From positions 4,194,001 to 4,258,000 of the forward strand of contig NZ_CP024199.1 in the NCBI RefSeq assembly GCF_002844375.1: a stretch of DNA of 64,000 nucleotides, in the 5' to 3' direction. A program made the translations under genes and the position numbers. Numbering within the stretch: the stretch's first letter is position 1; the number at the start of each line of letters is the position of its first letter. The notes under the pieces are model-generated. The model saw nothing but the letters and a program-made list of their open reading frames with translations. It was not told the DNA's origin and searched no databases. Below, piece after piece: positions 1 to 8,470 of the stretch. This stretch comes from Thalassospira marina. GTDB lineage: Bacteria > Pseudomonadota > Alphaproteobacteria > Rhodospirillales > Thalassospiraceae.

Positions 1-455
1 TCTCCTTTAATTAAAAAAGACACCCACTGTTCTTTATTAAGCTCGCAACCTTCAAAGCAGTTCGGACCTGCAGAAGCCACATAATCCGAATTATCATTCA
101 AGAACAAGACATTATTTTCTATAAAGTCAGGTGACCGCAAATCGTCTGCGGCCGCCCACATAAAATATTGTCCCCGAGCCCGATCTAAAACAAACCTAAA
201 ATTATTTGTCGCTCCAATGTTCTGATCTTGCCTGACATAAAAAATATTATCATATCGTTCTTCATATTCCCGACAAATTTCCTGTGTCCGGTCATCCGAA
301 GCGTTATCGGATATAATAATTTCAAAATCAGAAGAACTTTGACTCACCAACGATTCAAGAGCTGCAGCAAGCGTTGCTTCGCCATTGTAAACTGGAACGC
401 CAATTGAAACTAATGGAACTGCCGAGCAAGCATCAGACACGTTTAAGGTATCCAT
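1..455 (-). CDS. Glycosyltransferase family 2, C-terminus cut by window edge
   Basis: Reading leftward from an ATG at 455, the frame stays open to the window edge. The N-terminus has the GT-A nucleotide-binding pattern (VSIGVPVYNGEATL, then IIISDNASDD) and an acidic AADD motif near residue 95 that fits the metal/nucleotide-binding DxD position. This is a typical family 2 glycosyltransferase, expected to add a sugar from an NDP donor to a lipid-linked glycan at the inner membrane. The start overlaps the end of the upstream CmcI-like gene by 23 bp, so it belongs to the same operon. A GTG at 440 is an alternative start. Donor and acceptor cannot be told from the sequence. Confidence 0.85.
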   Translation of the reverse strand, partial: MDTLNVSDACSAVPLVSIGVPVYNGEATLAAALESLVSQSSSDFEIIISDNASDDRTQEICREYEERYDNIFYVRQDQNIGATNNFRFVLDRARGQYFMWAAADDLRSPDFIENNVLFLNDNSDYVASAGPNCFEGCELNKEQWVSFLIKG

Positions 456-1185
456 CGGGTGCTACAGTGATCATTAATTTATGTTCAATACTCTTATCTA
501 TTTCAAATTCGGGATGCGATTTCAGATATTCCCAAACCGCTGTTTTAGGGTTGTTTCCAGGCCCCCAGGGGCGGTCTGGGAACATATCTTTTGGCATATC
601 TTCGACTACGGTATCAAATACAACACAATAGCTGCCAATGCTGGTAAGCGGCGCATAGGCCTCAAGTTCGGCTAGAACATGATCGTGAGTGTGATTACTA
701 TCAAGGCAGACCAAGACCCGCGAATACTGCTGCGCGATTTGTTTTACCTGTTCGATGACATCTGTTGAGATGCTTGAGCCCTGAATCATTTCAATCCGGG
801 AAGCCATCGGATGAGCCTGTATTGCCTCCTTATTGTGGGCTCTAATGTCGATGTCAATTCCAAGTACTTTCCGGCTCGAAGTACTTGGATCCATCAACTG
901 CTTCTGTTCCATAGCATCACACATATCCAGCATGGCCAACATCGATGCGCTGAAAATTAATGACCCTCCATGAGCGATACCTGTTTCAATGATCAGATCG
1001 GGCTTTATTGACCAAATGAGTTCCTGCATCGCGACGATGTCTTGTGGAAACTGAATGATTGGTCTTTCCATCCAATCAAAGTGATACGAGTACTTATATT
1101 GGCATAATTTATTGAAATAATCCTTTGTCTCTGCCAGGAGGGATGCATCTTGGCTCATCTTTAAGATATTCTCTGATTCAATCAT
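433..1185 (-). CDS. CmcI-like (cephalosporin hydroxylase family) SAM-dependent methyltransferase
   Basis: This 250-residue protein resembles the CmcI/rhamnosyl O-methyltransferase family. The glycine-rich SAM loop is in IIETGIAHGGSL (about residues 65-76), an acidic strand end in VLGIDIDI (about 107-114), and a metal/catalytic region in VCLDSNHTHDHV (about 158-169). Relatives in polysaccharide clusters are usually sugar O-methyltransferases, despite the historical name of the family. The ATG overlaps the stop of the upstream acyltransferase gene (ATGA). Its place at the end of a deoxysugar operon suggests O-methylation of a glycan residue, but substrate and reaction are inferred. Confidence 0.75.
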   Translation of the reverse strand: MIESENILKMSQDASLLAETKDYFNKLCQYKYSYHFDWMERPIIQFPQDIVAMQELIWSIKPDLIIETGIAHGGSLIFSASMLAMLDMCDAMEQKQLMDPSTSSRKVLGIDIDIRAHNKEAIQAHPMASRIEMIQGSSISTDVIEQVKQIAQQYSRVLVCLDSNHTHDHVLAELEAYAPLTSIGSYCVVFDTVVEDMPKDMFPDRPWGPGNNPKTAVWEYLKSHPEFEIDKSIEHKLMITVAPDGYLKRV

Positions 1186-1838
1186 TATTTCCTCGTAATA
1201 ATTTTTGCAGGATTGCCTGCGACAACTGTGTGGCTTGGAACGTCTTTTGTTACAACTGATCCTGCTCCAACAATGGCACCTTCACCGATTTTTATACGCG
1301 GAAGTATCACAGAACCAGCACCAATCATGGTATAGTCTCCGACCATCACACAACCGCAAAGTACGGCTCCGGGCGCAACGTGTACACCCTTTCCCAAAGT
1401 ACATTCGTGATCTACGGATCCGCAATTGTTAATAATTGTAAATTCCCCGATAATGACATCACTTGAAATCATCGTTTGAGCAAGAATGTGACAGCCTTGC
1501 TCAATACACGCAGATTGCGCGATAGTGGCGGTATGGTGGATTATTTTCGGGGTAGAAATACCCAAAGCAAGAAAATTTTTACCGATTTCGAGGCGCGCGC
1601 GGCCTGAATTTCCACCAATTGCGATTGCGGCAGAAATGTCTGTTATGGGATGTTCTTTCCGCCATTTATGAAAACCGACCCAACCGTGATATAGCGGAAC
1701 ATCTTCTAAAGCCGACTTTATGCTATCATCATTATCAAATAGCGCAATTATATTGGACTTTCTGACCTGCAAGATGTCGTTTAAGACCTTTGCATGACCA
1801 GCGCTCCCCCAAATAATATATTTATTTGGTTGATTCAT
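1185..1838 (-). CDS. NeuD/PglD-type sugar N- or O-acyltransferase
   Basis: 217 residues. The N-terminal half is a PglD-type Rossmann domain (YIIWGSAGHAKVL). The C-terminal half is a left-handed beta-helix made of hexapeptide repeats, ending in VVTKDVPSHTVVAGNPAKI, a typical hexapeptide-transferase C-terminus. The SVDHECTLG segment around residue 140 carries the His expected to act as the base. Family members use acetyl-CoA or another acyl-CoA on the amino group of UDP- or GDP-amino sugars. The gene overlaps the aminotransferase gene by 17 bp, so the likely reaction is N-acylation of the amino sugar made by that enzyme. The acyl group is unknown. Confidence 0.85.
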   Translation of the reverse strand: MNQPNKYIIWGSAGHAKVLNDILQVRKSNIIALFDNDDSIKSALEDVPLYHGWVGFHKWRKEHPITDISAAIAIGGNSGRARLEIGKNFLALGISTPKIIHHTATIAQSACIEQGCHILAQTMISSDVIIGEFTIINNCGSVDHECTLGKGVHVAPGAVLCGCVMVGDYTMIGAGSVILPRIKIGEGAIVGAGSVVTKDVPSHTVVAGNPAKIITRK

Positions 1839-2940
1839 TGGCTATCCGAATAATTGTGCCTACAATCCTGTCTTGATCTCTATTTTTCATGTCGTGATAG
1901 CTTGGTAAATTCATTGAACGGTTTGGAATGCTCCAAGCAATTGAATTTTCAGGTCTTGGCTCAAACATAGGCATCCCGGAAAGAGGAGAAAAAAATACGC
2001 GCGCATCGATGTTTTGGGCGTTAAAGGCATGTTGCAAATCTTCACTGGACACATTTGCGGAGGCATTAAATACAATAGTTGGCATCCAGGCTCCAATCAC
2101 GGTGTCAAGATTCTCAGGATTTAATGAAATTTCCGTAATGTCTTTTAGCTGTTCACGGTAATAAGATAAAATTTCGCGCTTGCGATGTATTAGTTCGTTG
2201 ATACGTTCAATTTGGCCGCAACCAATAGCAGCCTGTATGTTCGATATCTTATATTTAAAGCCAATTTCATCGGGCCAAAATTGTTTAGTTTGACCCCTCG
2301 CACGACCGTGATTGCTTAATGTCAATACACGCTCATACAATTCTGCATCGTTGGTGACGAATATGCCACCTTCGCCAGTTGTAATTGTTTTGGTGCCGTG
2401 GAAGGAGAATGTGCTGAATTTTCCCATACTGCCGGCACGCTTGCCTTTATAAATCGAGCCAATCGCTTCAGCGGCATCTTCGATCACCGGAATTCCATGC
2501 CGTTGGCCGATTGCTAGGAGGCGGCCCATATCGCAAAGATTGCCATAAAGATGGACAGCGATAATTGCTTTTGTGCGCGGTGTGATTGCTGCTTCAACCC
2601 GTTCTGGATCAAGGCACCAGGTGTCGGCCAAGATGTCTACAAAAACTGGCGTTGCGCCTAAATGAACAATGGGTGCTGCTGTGGCGATCCAATTTGTATC
2701 GGCTAAAATCACCTCATCGCCTGGACCAATACCGAGGGCTGCCATCCCCATATGCAGCGCGCCAGTACAGCTCGAAGTTGCAATTGCGTAATCTACGTTA
2801 AGGTGCGCTTTAAAGGCGTCTTCAAAACGATAAATGTAATCGTAACAATTACTGCCCCACCCGTTCGCAGCTGCGTCGGTTGCGTATCGAACTTCAAGTT
2901 CTGTTATCGAGGGTTTGGTGTAGTGGATACGATTATTCAT
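1822..2940 (-). CDS. DegT/DnrJ/EryC1/StrS PLP-dependent sugar aminotransferase
   Basis: 372 residues, full family length. The PLP-binding lysine lies in SFHGTKTITTGEGG (about residues 188-201), the pattern seen in aminotransferases acting on C4 keto groups such as perosamine synthase. An EDAAEA segment near 165 supplies the Asp that pairs with the pyridine nitrogen. The enzyme would transfer an amino group from glutamate to a keto-deoxysugar nucleotide. Start ATG overlaps the stop of the C-methyltransferase gene (ATGA), so the likely substrate is the C-methylated CDP-4-keto sugar made by the upstream genes. Position and stereochemistry of amination are inferred. Confidence 0.88.
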   Translation of the reverse strand: MNNRIHYTKPSITELEVRYATDAAANGWGSNCYDYIYRFEDAFKAHLNVDYAIATSSCTGALHMGMAALGIGPGDEVILADTNWIATAAPIVHLGATPVFVDILADTWCLDPERVEAAITPRTKAIIAVHLYGNLCDMGRLLAIGQRHGIPVIEDAAEAIGSIYKGKRAGSMGKFSTFSFHGTKTITTGEGGIFVTNDAELYERVLTLSNHGRARGQTKQFWPDEIGFKYKISNIQAAIGCGQIERINELIHRKREILSYYREQLKDITEISLNPENLDTVIGAWMPTIVFNASANVSSEDLQHAFNAQNIDARVFFSPLSGMPMFEPRPENSIAWSIPNRSMNLPSYHDMKNRDQDRIVGTIIRIANESTK

Positions 2941-4160
2941 CGTATGGTCAGCTCCGGAACGGCAGTTACAAATTTGGTGCCAAGGTCAGCGAGATTGCTG
3001 TATTGGTGCCGGATTTCTGGATAAATATTCCATGGGAGGATGATGAGGTAATCTGGATTTTTTTCGTCAAGCTGGCGAGGGGGCATGATCGAGATGTGAC
3101 TGCCCGGCATGTATTTGCCTTGTTTGGCTGGCGCGGCATCACAGACGAACGGCAACAGGTCGGGTTTTATTCCGGCATAATTTAGCAAGGTATTTCCTTT
3201 GGCGGCGGCACCATAGGCGGCAACTGTTTTGCCGTCATTTTTCGCCTGTAGCAAAAAAGTAAGCAGATTATTCTTGACGCTGTCGGCCCGATCCTGAAAA
3301 TCGCGATAAATTACGATGTCCTGTAATCCGCACTTTTCTTCTTCATTAAGAATATCTGTTACGGCACTAGAAGCTGGGCGCGGATCGTCATCGTGGCAGC
3401 CAAATACCCGCAGGCTTCCGCCGTGAGTGGACAATTCTTCGACATCGGCCACTCTCAGACCCGCTGCTTTAAATATCCGCTGCACAGTGTAGAGCGACAG
3501 ATAGGAAAAATGTTCGTGATACACTGTATCGAATTGAGTGAATTCTATCAGTCGCATAACGTGCGGGAATTCGAGCGTGATGGTGCCGCCAGATTTTAAC
3601 AGAGTTTTCAGTCCACGTGTGAAATCATTAATGTCGGGCACATGGGCATAGACATTGTTGCCAGCAATCAGGTCAGCTTGTTGACCATCGGCGACCAATT
3701 TTTGGGCAAGGGCTTGACCAAAAAATTCTCGAAGTACCGGTATACCTTGTTGCTCGGCAACAACGGCCGTACTGGCGGTTGGCTCGATCCCGAGGCAGGG
3801 AATATTCTTTGCGACGAAGTTCCGCAGCAGGTAGCCATCGTTTGAGGCAATTTCGACAACCAGACTCTCCGTGCCAAGCGAACATTTCTCAATCATAGCA
3901 GTCGCGTAACGTTCAGCATGAGCAAGCCAGCTTTTGGATGTGCTGGAAAAATAAGCATATTCAGAACTGAACAGCTCCTCTGCCTCGGCGTAATCTTCTG
4001 TCTGCACCAGCCAGCATTGATCACAAACCATAATTCTCAAGGGAAAATAGACTTCTGGTTTACAAAGATCTTCTTCTTTTAGATAGGCGTTAGAGGGGGG
4101 CGCATAACCAAGATCAAGAAAAGTGTGGCGCAGTTCAGTTGTGCAATGACGACATTTCAT
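2937..4160 (-). CDS. Sugar C-methyltransferase (NovU/TylC3 type)
   Basis: 407 residues with the three-part layout of deoxysugar C-methyltransferases. There is an N-terminal zinc-binding part (CRHC at 3-6 and CDQC near 46), a central SAM domain with VVEIASNDGYLL near 102, and a C-terminal part with AAYGAAAKGNTLLNY near 315. The YHEHFSYLSL segment holds the His-Glu-His group used for catalysis in this family. Known members add a methyl group to C3 or C5 of NDP-4-keto-deoxysugars. It sits between a 3,5-epimerase and an aminotransferase, overlapping the former by one base (TGATG). The product would be a branched-chain CDP-sugar; the methylated carbon is unknown. Confidence 0.87.
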   Translation of the reverse strand: MKCRHCTTELRHTFLDLGYAPPSNAYLKEEDLCKPEVYFPLRIMVCDQCWLVQTEDYAEAEELFSSEYAYFSSTSKSWLAHAERYATAMIEKCSLGTESLVVEIASNDGYLLRNFVAKNIPCLGIEPTASTAVVAEQQGIPVLREFFGQALAQKLVADGQQADLIAGNNVYAHVPDINDFTRGLKTLLKSGGTITLEFPHVMRLIEFTQFDTVYHEHFSYLSLYTVQRIFKAAGLRVADVEELSTHGGSLRVFGCHDDDPRPASSAVTDILNEEEKCGLQDIVIYRDFQDRADSVKNNLLTFLLQAKNDGKTVAAYGAAAKGNTLLNYAGIKPDLLPFVCDAAPAKQGKYMPGSHISIMPPRQLDEKNPDYLIILPWNIYPEIRHQYSNLADLGTKFVTAVPELTIR

Positions 4161-4720
4161 CAGATCACAAGCCCCTCAAATCTATCTTCCAACATCGGCA
4201 AATTTTGATCTCGAGGAGATAGCTCAGTTACTTCCAATGGCCAAGAAATTTCCAGTTTTTTATCATGAAAATTCACCCCACCTTCGAAAGACGCGCGGTA
4301 AGCCTCCGTGTGGCAATAGAGCATTTCAACGTTATCAGAAAGGGTTTGAAAGCCGTGCGCAAAACCGCGAGGTATTAACATTGCCCTGTTATTTTCTTCC
4401 GAGAGAATTTCAGCGTGCCACTGCAAGAACGTCGGTGACCCTTTACGCAGGTCAACAGCAACATCCCAGACTTCACCCCGAAGACAACTTACCAACTTCA
4501 TCTCGCCATGAGGGGGATGCTGAAAATGCAGTCCGCGCAGTGTGCCCCTTTTTATGGTAAGGGTGTGATTTAATTGCGCAATAGAGTTAATCCATCCAAC
4601 CGTCCGAAGTTCCTCTACACAAAAAAGGCGGGTAAGGAATCCTCGCGAATCTCCCAGTTTCTGACGCTGGATTAAATACAATCCGGCTAATGACAAAGAT
4701 GTCGCTGTAAAACGATTCAT
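4160..4720 (-). CDS. rfbC: NDP-4-dehydro-6-deoxysugar 3,5- (or 3-/5-) epimerase, RmlC family
   Basis: 186 residues, the usual RmlC cupin length. It has the catalytic-His motif RGLHFQHPPH (about residues 58-67) and the RGFAHGFQTLSD motif (about 118-129). RmlC-type enzymes epimerise C3 and/or C5 of NDP-4-keto-6-deoxyglucose. No rmlA, rmlB or rmlD lies nearby. The neighbours make CDP-4-keto-6-deoxyglucose, so the substrate here is probably the CDP- rather than the dTDP-sugar, and the rhamnose label should be used with care. The start overlaps rfbG by 4 bp. Confidence 0.85.
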   Translation of the reverse strand: MNRFTATSLSLAGLYLIQRQKLGDSRGFLTRLFCVEELRTVGWINSIAQLNHTLTIKRGTLRGLHFQHPPHGEMKLVSCLRGEVWDVAVDLRKGSPTFLQWHAEILSEENNRAMLIPRGFAHGFQTLSDNVEMLYCHTEAYRASFEGGVNFHDKKLEISWPLEVTELSPRDQNLPMLEDRFEGLVI

Positions 4721-5775
4721 GGAGCTGCCTCAAACGCCAAAATATCGTGCTCACACAGTAAAACAGGATTTTGCCCCTCGTTTTGAGCGCGATACCAATG
4801 CATCGTCCGCTGCAACGCTTCCTTCAGTGGCCATTTCGGGCTCATACCCAATTCAGTACGCGATTTTGAGATTTCCAGCGCCAGCCAACCAGCTTCATGA
4901 ACGCCTTTCACGGTGTCGCAATACCGAACCTCACCTCGTCCATATGCGTATTTAGCCAACTCAATGACGTCTTTAACGCTTGCGGCCTCACTCGTCTCAG
5001 GACCAAAGTTATAAGCACCTGGCATCGCAGAATTTAGCCACAGTTTTTCGGCAAGATTTAAATACCCAGAAAGAGGCTCAAGAACATGTTGCCATGGACG
5101 AACCGAATCCGGTCGTCGAACCTCAAGAACATCACCTGCTTGCCACGCCCGAACAGCATCTGGGAGCAGTCGATCCTCTGACCAGTCTCCGCCGCCAATG
5201 ACATTTCCTGCACGCGCAGTTGCAACCCGTACCCCCTGCTCTCTCAGAAAAGCATCCCGGTAACTGGCAACAACTAACTCACTGGCGGCTTTGCTAGCGC
5301 TATAGGGATCATATCCACCTAATTTGTCCTCTTCCCGGTATGGCCAGGACCATTCATTATTGTGATATACTTTATCCGTTGTAATTATGATCGCAACTTT
5401 AGCATCTTTGCAGTCACGCAAACCATCCAGCACATGAGCAGTTCCCATGATATTGACATCAAAAGTTTCAACCGGATTTGTATAACTTTCCCGTACTAGT
5501 GGCTGTGCTGCAAGATGAAACACTATTTCTGGCTTAGCTTTACGAATTATACGTTTAATTTCATCTCTATTCCGGATGTCACAAAAATAACTGCCCATCC
5601 CTTCAGAAATATTGGCCAGCGTAAACAAGTTAGGAGAACTCTCCGGAGGTAAAGCGACACCTGTCAGCTCGGCCCCCAACCGCTTCAGCCACAGCGCAAG
5701 CCAACCACCTTTAAATCCGGTATGCCCGGTTAAAAGAACCCGTTTACCGTGCCAAAATCCCAAACTATTCTCCAT
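4717..5775 (-). CDS. rfbG: CDP-glucose 4,6-dehydratase
   Basis: 352 residues from the ATG at 5775, which overlaps the rfbF stop by one base (TGATG) and so is probably translationally coupled. An upstream in-frame TTG at 5811 would need a longer overlap. It is an extended short-chain dehydrogenase with NAD-binding TGHTGFKGGWL near the N-terminus and the catalytic YSASK near residue 157. The GHTGFKGGWLALWL sequence is typical of CDP-glucose dehydratases rather than RmlB. It converts CDP-D-glucose to CDP-4-keto-6-deoxy-D-glucose, the branch point for CDP-deoxysugars. Its partner rfbF is directly upstream. Confidence 0.92.
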   Translation of the reverse strand: MENSLGFWHGKRVLLTGHTGFKGGWLALWLKRLGAELTGVALPPESSPNLFTLANISEGMGSYFCDIRNRDEIKRIIRKAKPEIVFHLAAQPLVRESYTNPVETFDVNIMGTAHVLDGLRDCKDAKVAIIITTDKVYHNNEWSWPYREEDKLGGYDPYSASKAASELVVASYRDAFLREQGVRVATARAGNVIGGGDWSEDRLLPDAVRAWQAGDVLEVRRPDSVRPWQHVLEPLSGYLNLAEKLWLNSAMPGAYNFGPETSEAASVKDVIELAKYAYGRGEVRYCDTVKGVHEAGWLALEISKSRTELGMSPKWPLKEALQRTMHWYRAQNEGQNPVLLCEHDILAFEAAP

Positions 5776-6545
5776 CACCAGTGGCGCCACGGAGCTTTCC
5801 CGCTTGCCCAAAGACTCTCAAGATGATTCTTATCACGCAACGTATCCATTGGCTGCCAAAAACCATCGTGCTGCCATGCCATCAGTTGCCCGTCACGCGC
5901 GAGTGTTTGAAGAGGCCCCGCTTCCCAAGACGTGTTATCGCCTTCAATCAGCGAGAATACTTCCGCTGACAGAACAAAGAATCCTCCATTGATAAGACCA
6001 CCATCACCCCTGGGTTTTTCAGTAAAACCGGAGACACTTTTTCCTTCAAGATCAAGCGCACCATATCGCCCTGGCGGCTGCACTGCAGCAACAGTTGCCC
6101 ACTTCCCATGCGCCTTGTGAAACTCGATCTGTTTACTAATATCGATGTCGGCAACACCATCGCCATATGTAAAGCAGAAATCTTTTTCATTTTTAAGATA
6201 GTCGGAAACGCGCCTGAGCCGCCCACCCGTCATGGAATCTTCTCCGGTATCCACCAGAGTTACCCGCCAAGGTTCAGCCTTTTGATGATGCACCTCCATC
6301 TTATTGGAATACATATCAAATGTTACATCAGACATATGCAGAAAATAGTTAGCAAAATACTCTTTAATTATATACCCTTTATAACCGCAACAAATAATGA
6401 AATCATTAACTCCATGGGCTGAATACAATTTCATAATGTGCCAAAGAATTGGCTTTCCGCCTATTTCAATCATGGGCTTTGGTTTAAGATGCGTCTCTTC
6501 GGCAATACGCGTACCTAAACCGCCAGCCAGTATTACAGCAAACAT
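5775..6545 (-). CDS. rfbF: Glucose-1-phosphate cytidylyltransferase
   Basis: 256 residues from the ATG at 6545, preceded by GGAG at about 8 bases; the family is about 257 residues long. The frame continues upstream to 6587 but lacks a better ribosome site. It has the nucleotidyltransferase signature LAGGLGTRI followed by KPKPMIEIGGKPILWH, and the YGDGVADID metal-binding segment near 125. It makes CDP-glucose from CTP and glucose-1-phosphate, the first step of the CDP-deoxysugar route continued by rfbG. An 88-bp A+T-rich gap separates it from the ABC exporter gene upstream. Confidence 0.93.
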   Translation of the reverse strand: MFAVILAGGLGTRIAEETHLKPKPMIEIGGKPILWHIMKLYSAHGVNDFIICCGYKGYIIKEYFANYFLHMSDVTFDMYSNKMEVHHQKAEPWRVTLVDTGEDSMTGGRLRRVSDYLKNEKDFCFTYGDGVADIDISKQIEFHKAHGKWATVAAVQPPGRYGALDLEGKSVSGFTEKPRGDGGLINGGFFVLSAEVFSLIEGDNTSWEAGPLQTLARDGQLMAWQHDGFWQPMDTLRDKNHLESLWASGKAPWRHW

Positions 6546-6633
6546 ACCAATCACTCCGATAAACAAAATCCAAAAACTAGACACCAAATATTCGCATTAA
6601 TAAAAAATACTAAACCCAAAAATATTAATTATT

Positions 6634-8403
6634 TCATGATAACTTCACGTTTCTTTTAATAAAATTTTGGTAGTCGCCAAATAATTCTATACTCCCATTA
6701 GCAATATGAACAATTTCGTCACAAGCACGAAGAGTTGAGTGCCTATGAGCAATCATAAGGACTGTTAAATCTCTGCTCAAACCGTCGATTGCCTCCATAA
6801 TTGCTTCTTCTGTTTCACTATCGAGAGCACTGGTTGCCTCATCAAAAATGATTACGTCAGCTTGTCGATAAAGTGCACGTGCAATTCCTATGCGCTGACG
6901 TTGACCACCACTTAACTTGACTCCTCGTTCTCCAACAACAGTGTGAAAACCATCACGCCAACTTTCAATTGTCCTTAATATATTTGCATGAAACGCTACG
7001 TCTTTTACCCTAGCTAAGTCGACCTGGTCCCGAGGAACGCCAAAAGCAATATTTTCCGCAATTGTAGTATCAGCCAAAAAAATATCCTGCGGGACATGCG
7101 CAATATGTTTCTGCCAAGCTGGAACAATTTCCTCTGAAACCGCGACGCCATCAACTTTCACAGTTCCTTCTGTCGGCACCAATAAACCCATTACAATATC
7201 TATTAATGTCGTTTTACCACTACCCGTAACTCCAACAAAACCTACACGGCTTCCTTTTTTAATTTTGAAATCAATATCTCGGAGTATCCAATCTTGATTT
7301 TTATCGTAACAAAACGATACATGATCCAAGTAAATCTCATTTTCAAAAAAAATTGGTTTCACACCACCAGAAATGACGTAGTCAGGCAGCTTCTGATCAA
7401 GCAAATCTAAGGTATCTTCAAACGAAATTTGCGACCCACGAAGCGAAGACCACGCCTGATACTGTTGCTGTAAAACCGGAAGCAACCTTTGCGCACCAAG
7501 TGCAATTGCACCCAAGACCGGAATGGCGCCTATTATTCCATCGCTTTGGCTAGCAAGGAAAAATGCAAGAACAGACATCAATAATATGCCTAACGCCTCC
7601 ATTAAAAATCGAGGACTTTGCCCAATAATATATGTATTACCCAAAGCTCTTTTTAATCCAAAATCCGCGCTTTGATAATAGTTGCAGTAAGTATTCTGAC
7701 TCCCATGTATCAGAACATCTCGAATTCCACCCAAACCTTCTTGCAACACCTTGATAGCTTCAGTAGAGCTATCTGCAACTTTTTGGCTGTCTGAAACAAG
7801 CTGATTTCGAGTCGAAACAATTATAATAAAATAGATGAACCCAAATCCCATAAACGAAGAAATCGATGCCATCGGATTAATAAAAATCAAAGACGCCATC
7901 ACTGATAACATCATCACAACGCCATGCATAAGTGTTAGAAATGGCAATATAACACCTGATGTCACCGTTGACGACTTTGTATATATGCTATTTATTACAT
8001 CGCTGCTATTTCGTGAGGCGTGAATATAATATGGCTGGAAAAGAATTTTTTGATATATATTGACACTAATTTCATGACCAACAGAAAAAGAAAGTCGGGT
8101 CTGAACAATCACAAGCGCCAACCGCAAAGCCCCCGAAAATATGGCGGTTCCCGCAAAAATAGCAGTAAGCGGCACCAAAAGTTGATTAGGTTTTGTAAAT
8201 CCGAAAAATTCCACAATTGGTTTAGCTATCTCATATTCAAAAACCTTATCGGGCGCAGAAATAATACCAAGAAACGGAACAACCGCGCCAATGCTAATCA
8301 TTTCAGCAAGCGCCGAAAAAAATATCAACCCGAAAAGAAGCATAAATTGAAAACGTCTACGCCGGGTCATGTGTGCATAAAATCTCTTTATCAAAACAAA
8401 CAC
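6634..8403 (-). CDS. ABC exporter/flippase, fused membrane and ATPase domains
   Basis: 589 residues starting at GTG 8403, with AGGG six bases upstream. The N-terminal half has about six membrane segments (roughly 20-315). The C-terminal ATPase has Walker A GVTGSGKTTLID near 390, signature LSGGQRQRIGIARAL and Walker B ADVIIFDEATSALD. This is the half-transporter form of PglK/MsbA-type lipid-linked oligosaccharide flippases and works as a homodimer. I see no Wzx or Wzy in the part of the operon shown, so it may flip the lipid-linked repeat unit. It is one of the most A+T-rich genes in the window, which suggests separate acquisition. Confidence 0.85.
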   Translation of the reverse strand: MFVLIKRFYAHMTRRRRFQFMLLFGLIFFSALAEMISIGAVVPFLGIISAPDKVFEYEIAKPIVEFFGFTKPNQLLVPLTAIFAGTAIFSGALRLALVIVQTRLSFSVGHEISVNIYQKILFQPYYIHASRNSSDVINSIYTKSSTVTSGVILPFLTLMHGVVMMLSVMASLIFINPMASISSFMGFGFIYFIIIVSTRNQLVSDSQKVADSSTEAIKVLQEGLGGIRDVLIHGSQNTYCNYYQSADFGLKRALGNTYIIGQSPRFLMEALGILLMSVLAFFLASQSDGIIGAIPVLGAIALGAQRLLPVLQQQYQAWSSLRGSQISFEDTLDLLDQKLPDYVISGGVKPIFFENEIYLDHVSFCYDKNQDWILRDIDFKIKKGSRVGFVGVTGSGKTTLIDIVMGLLVPTEGTVKVDGVAVSEEIVPAWQKHIAHVPQDIFLADTTIAENIAFGVPRDQVDLARVKDVAFHANILRTIESWRDGFHTVVGERGVKLSGGQRQRIGIARALYRQADVIIFDEATSALDSETEEAIMEAIDGLSRDLTVLMIAHRHSTLRACDEIVHIANGSIELFGDYQNFIKRNVKLS

Positions 8404-8470
8404 TCTTTTCCCTTTTCGGATTAATCAAAATTAAAAACCATTACCAAAAATGCATCATTATGGCGGACCA

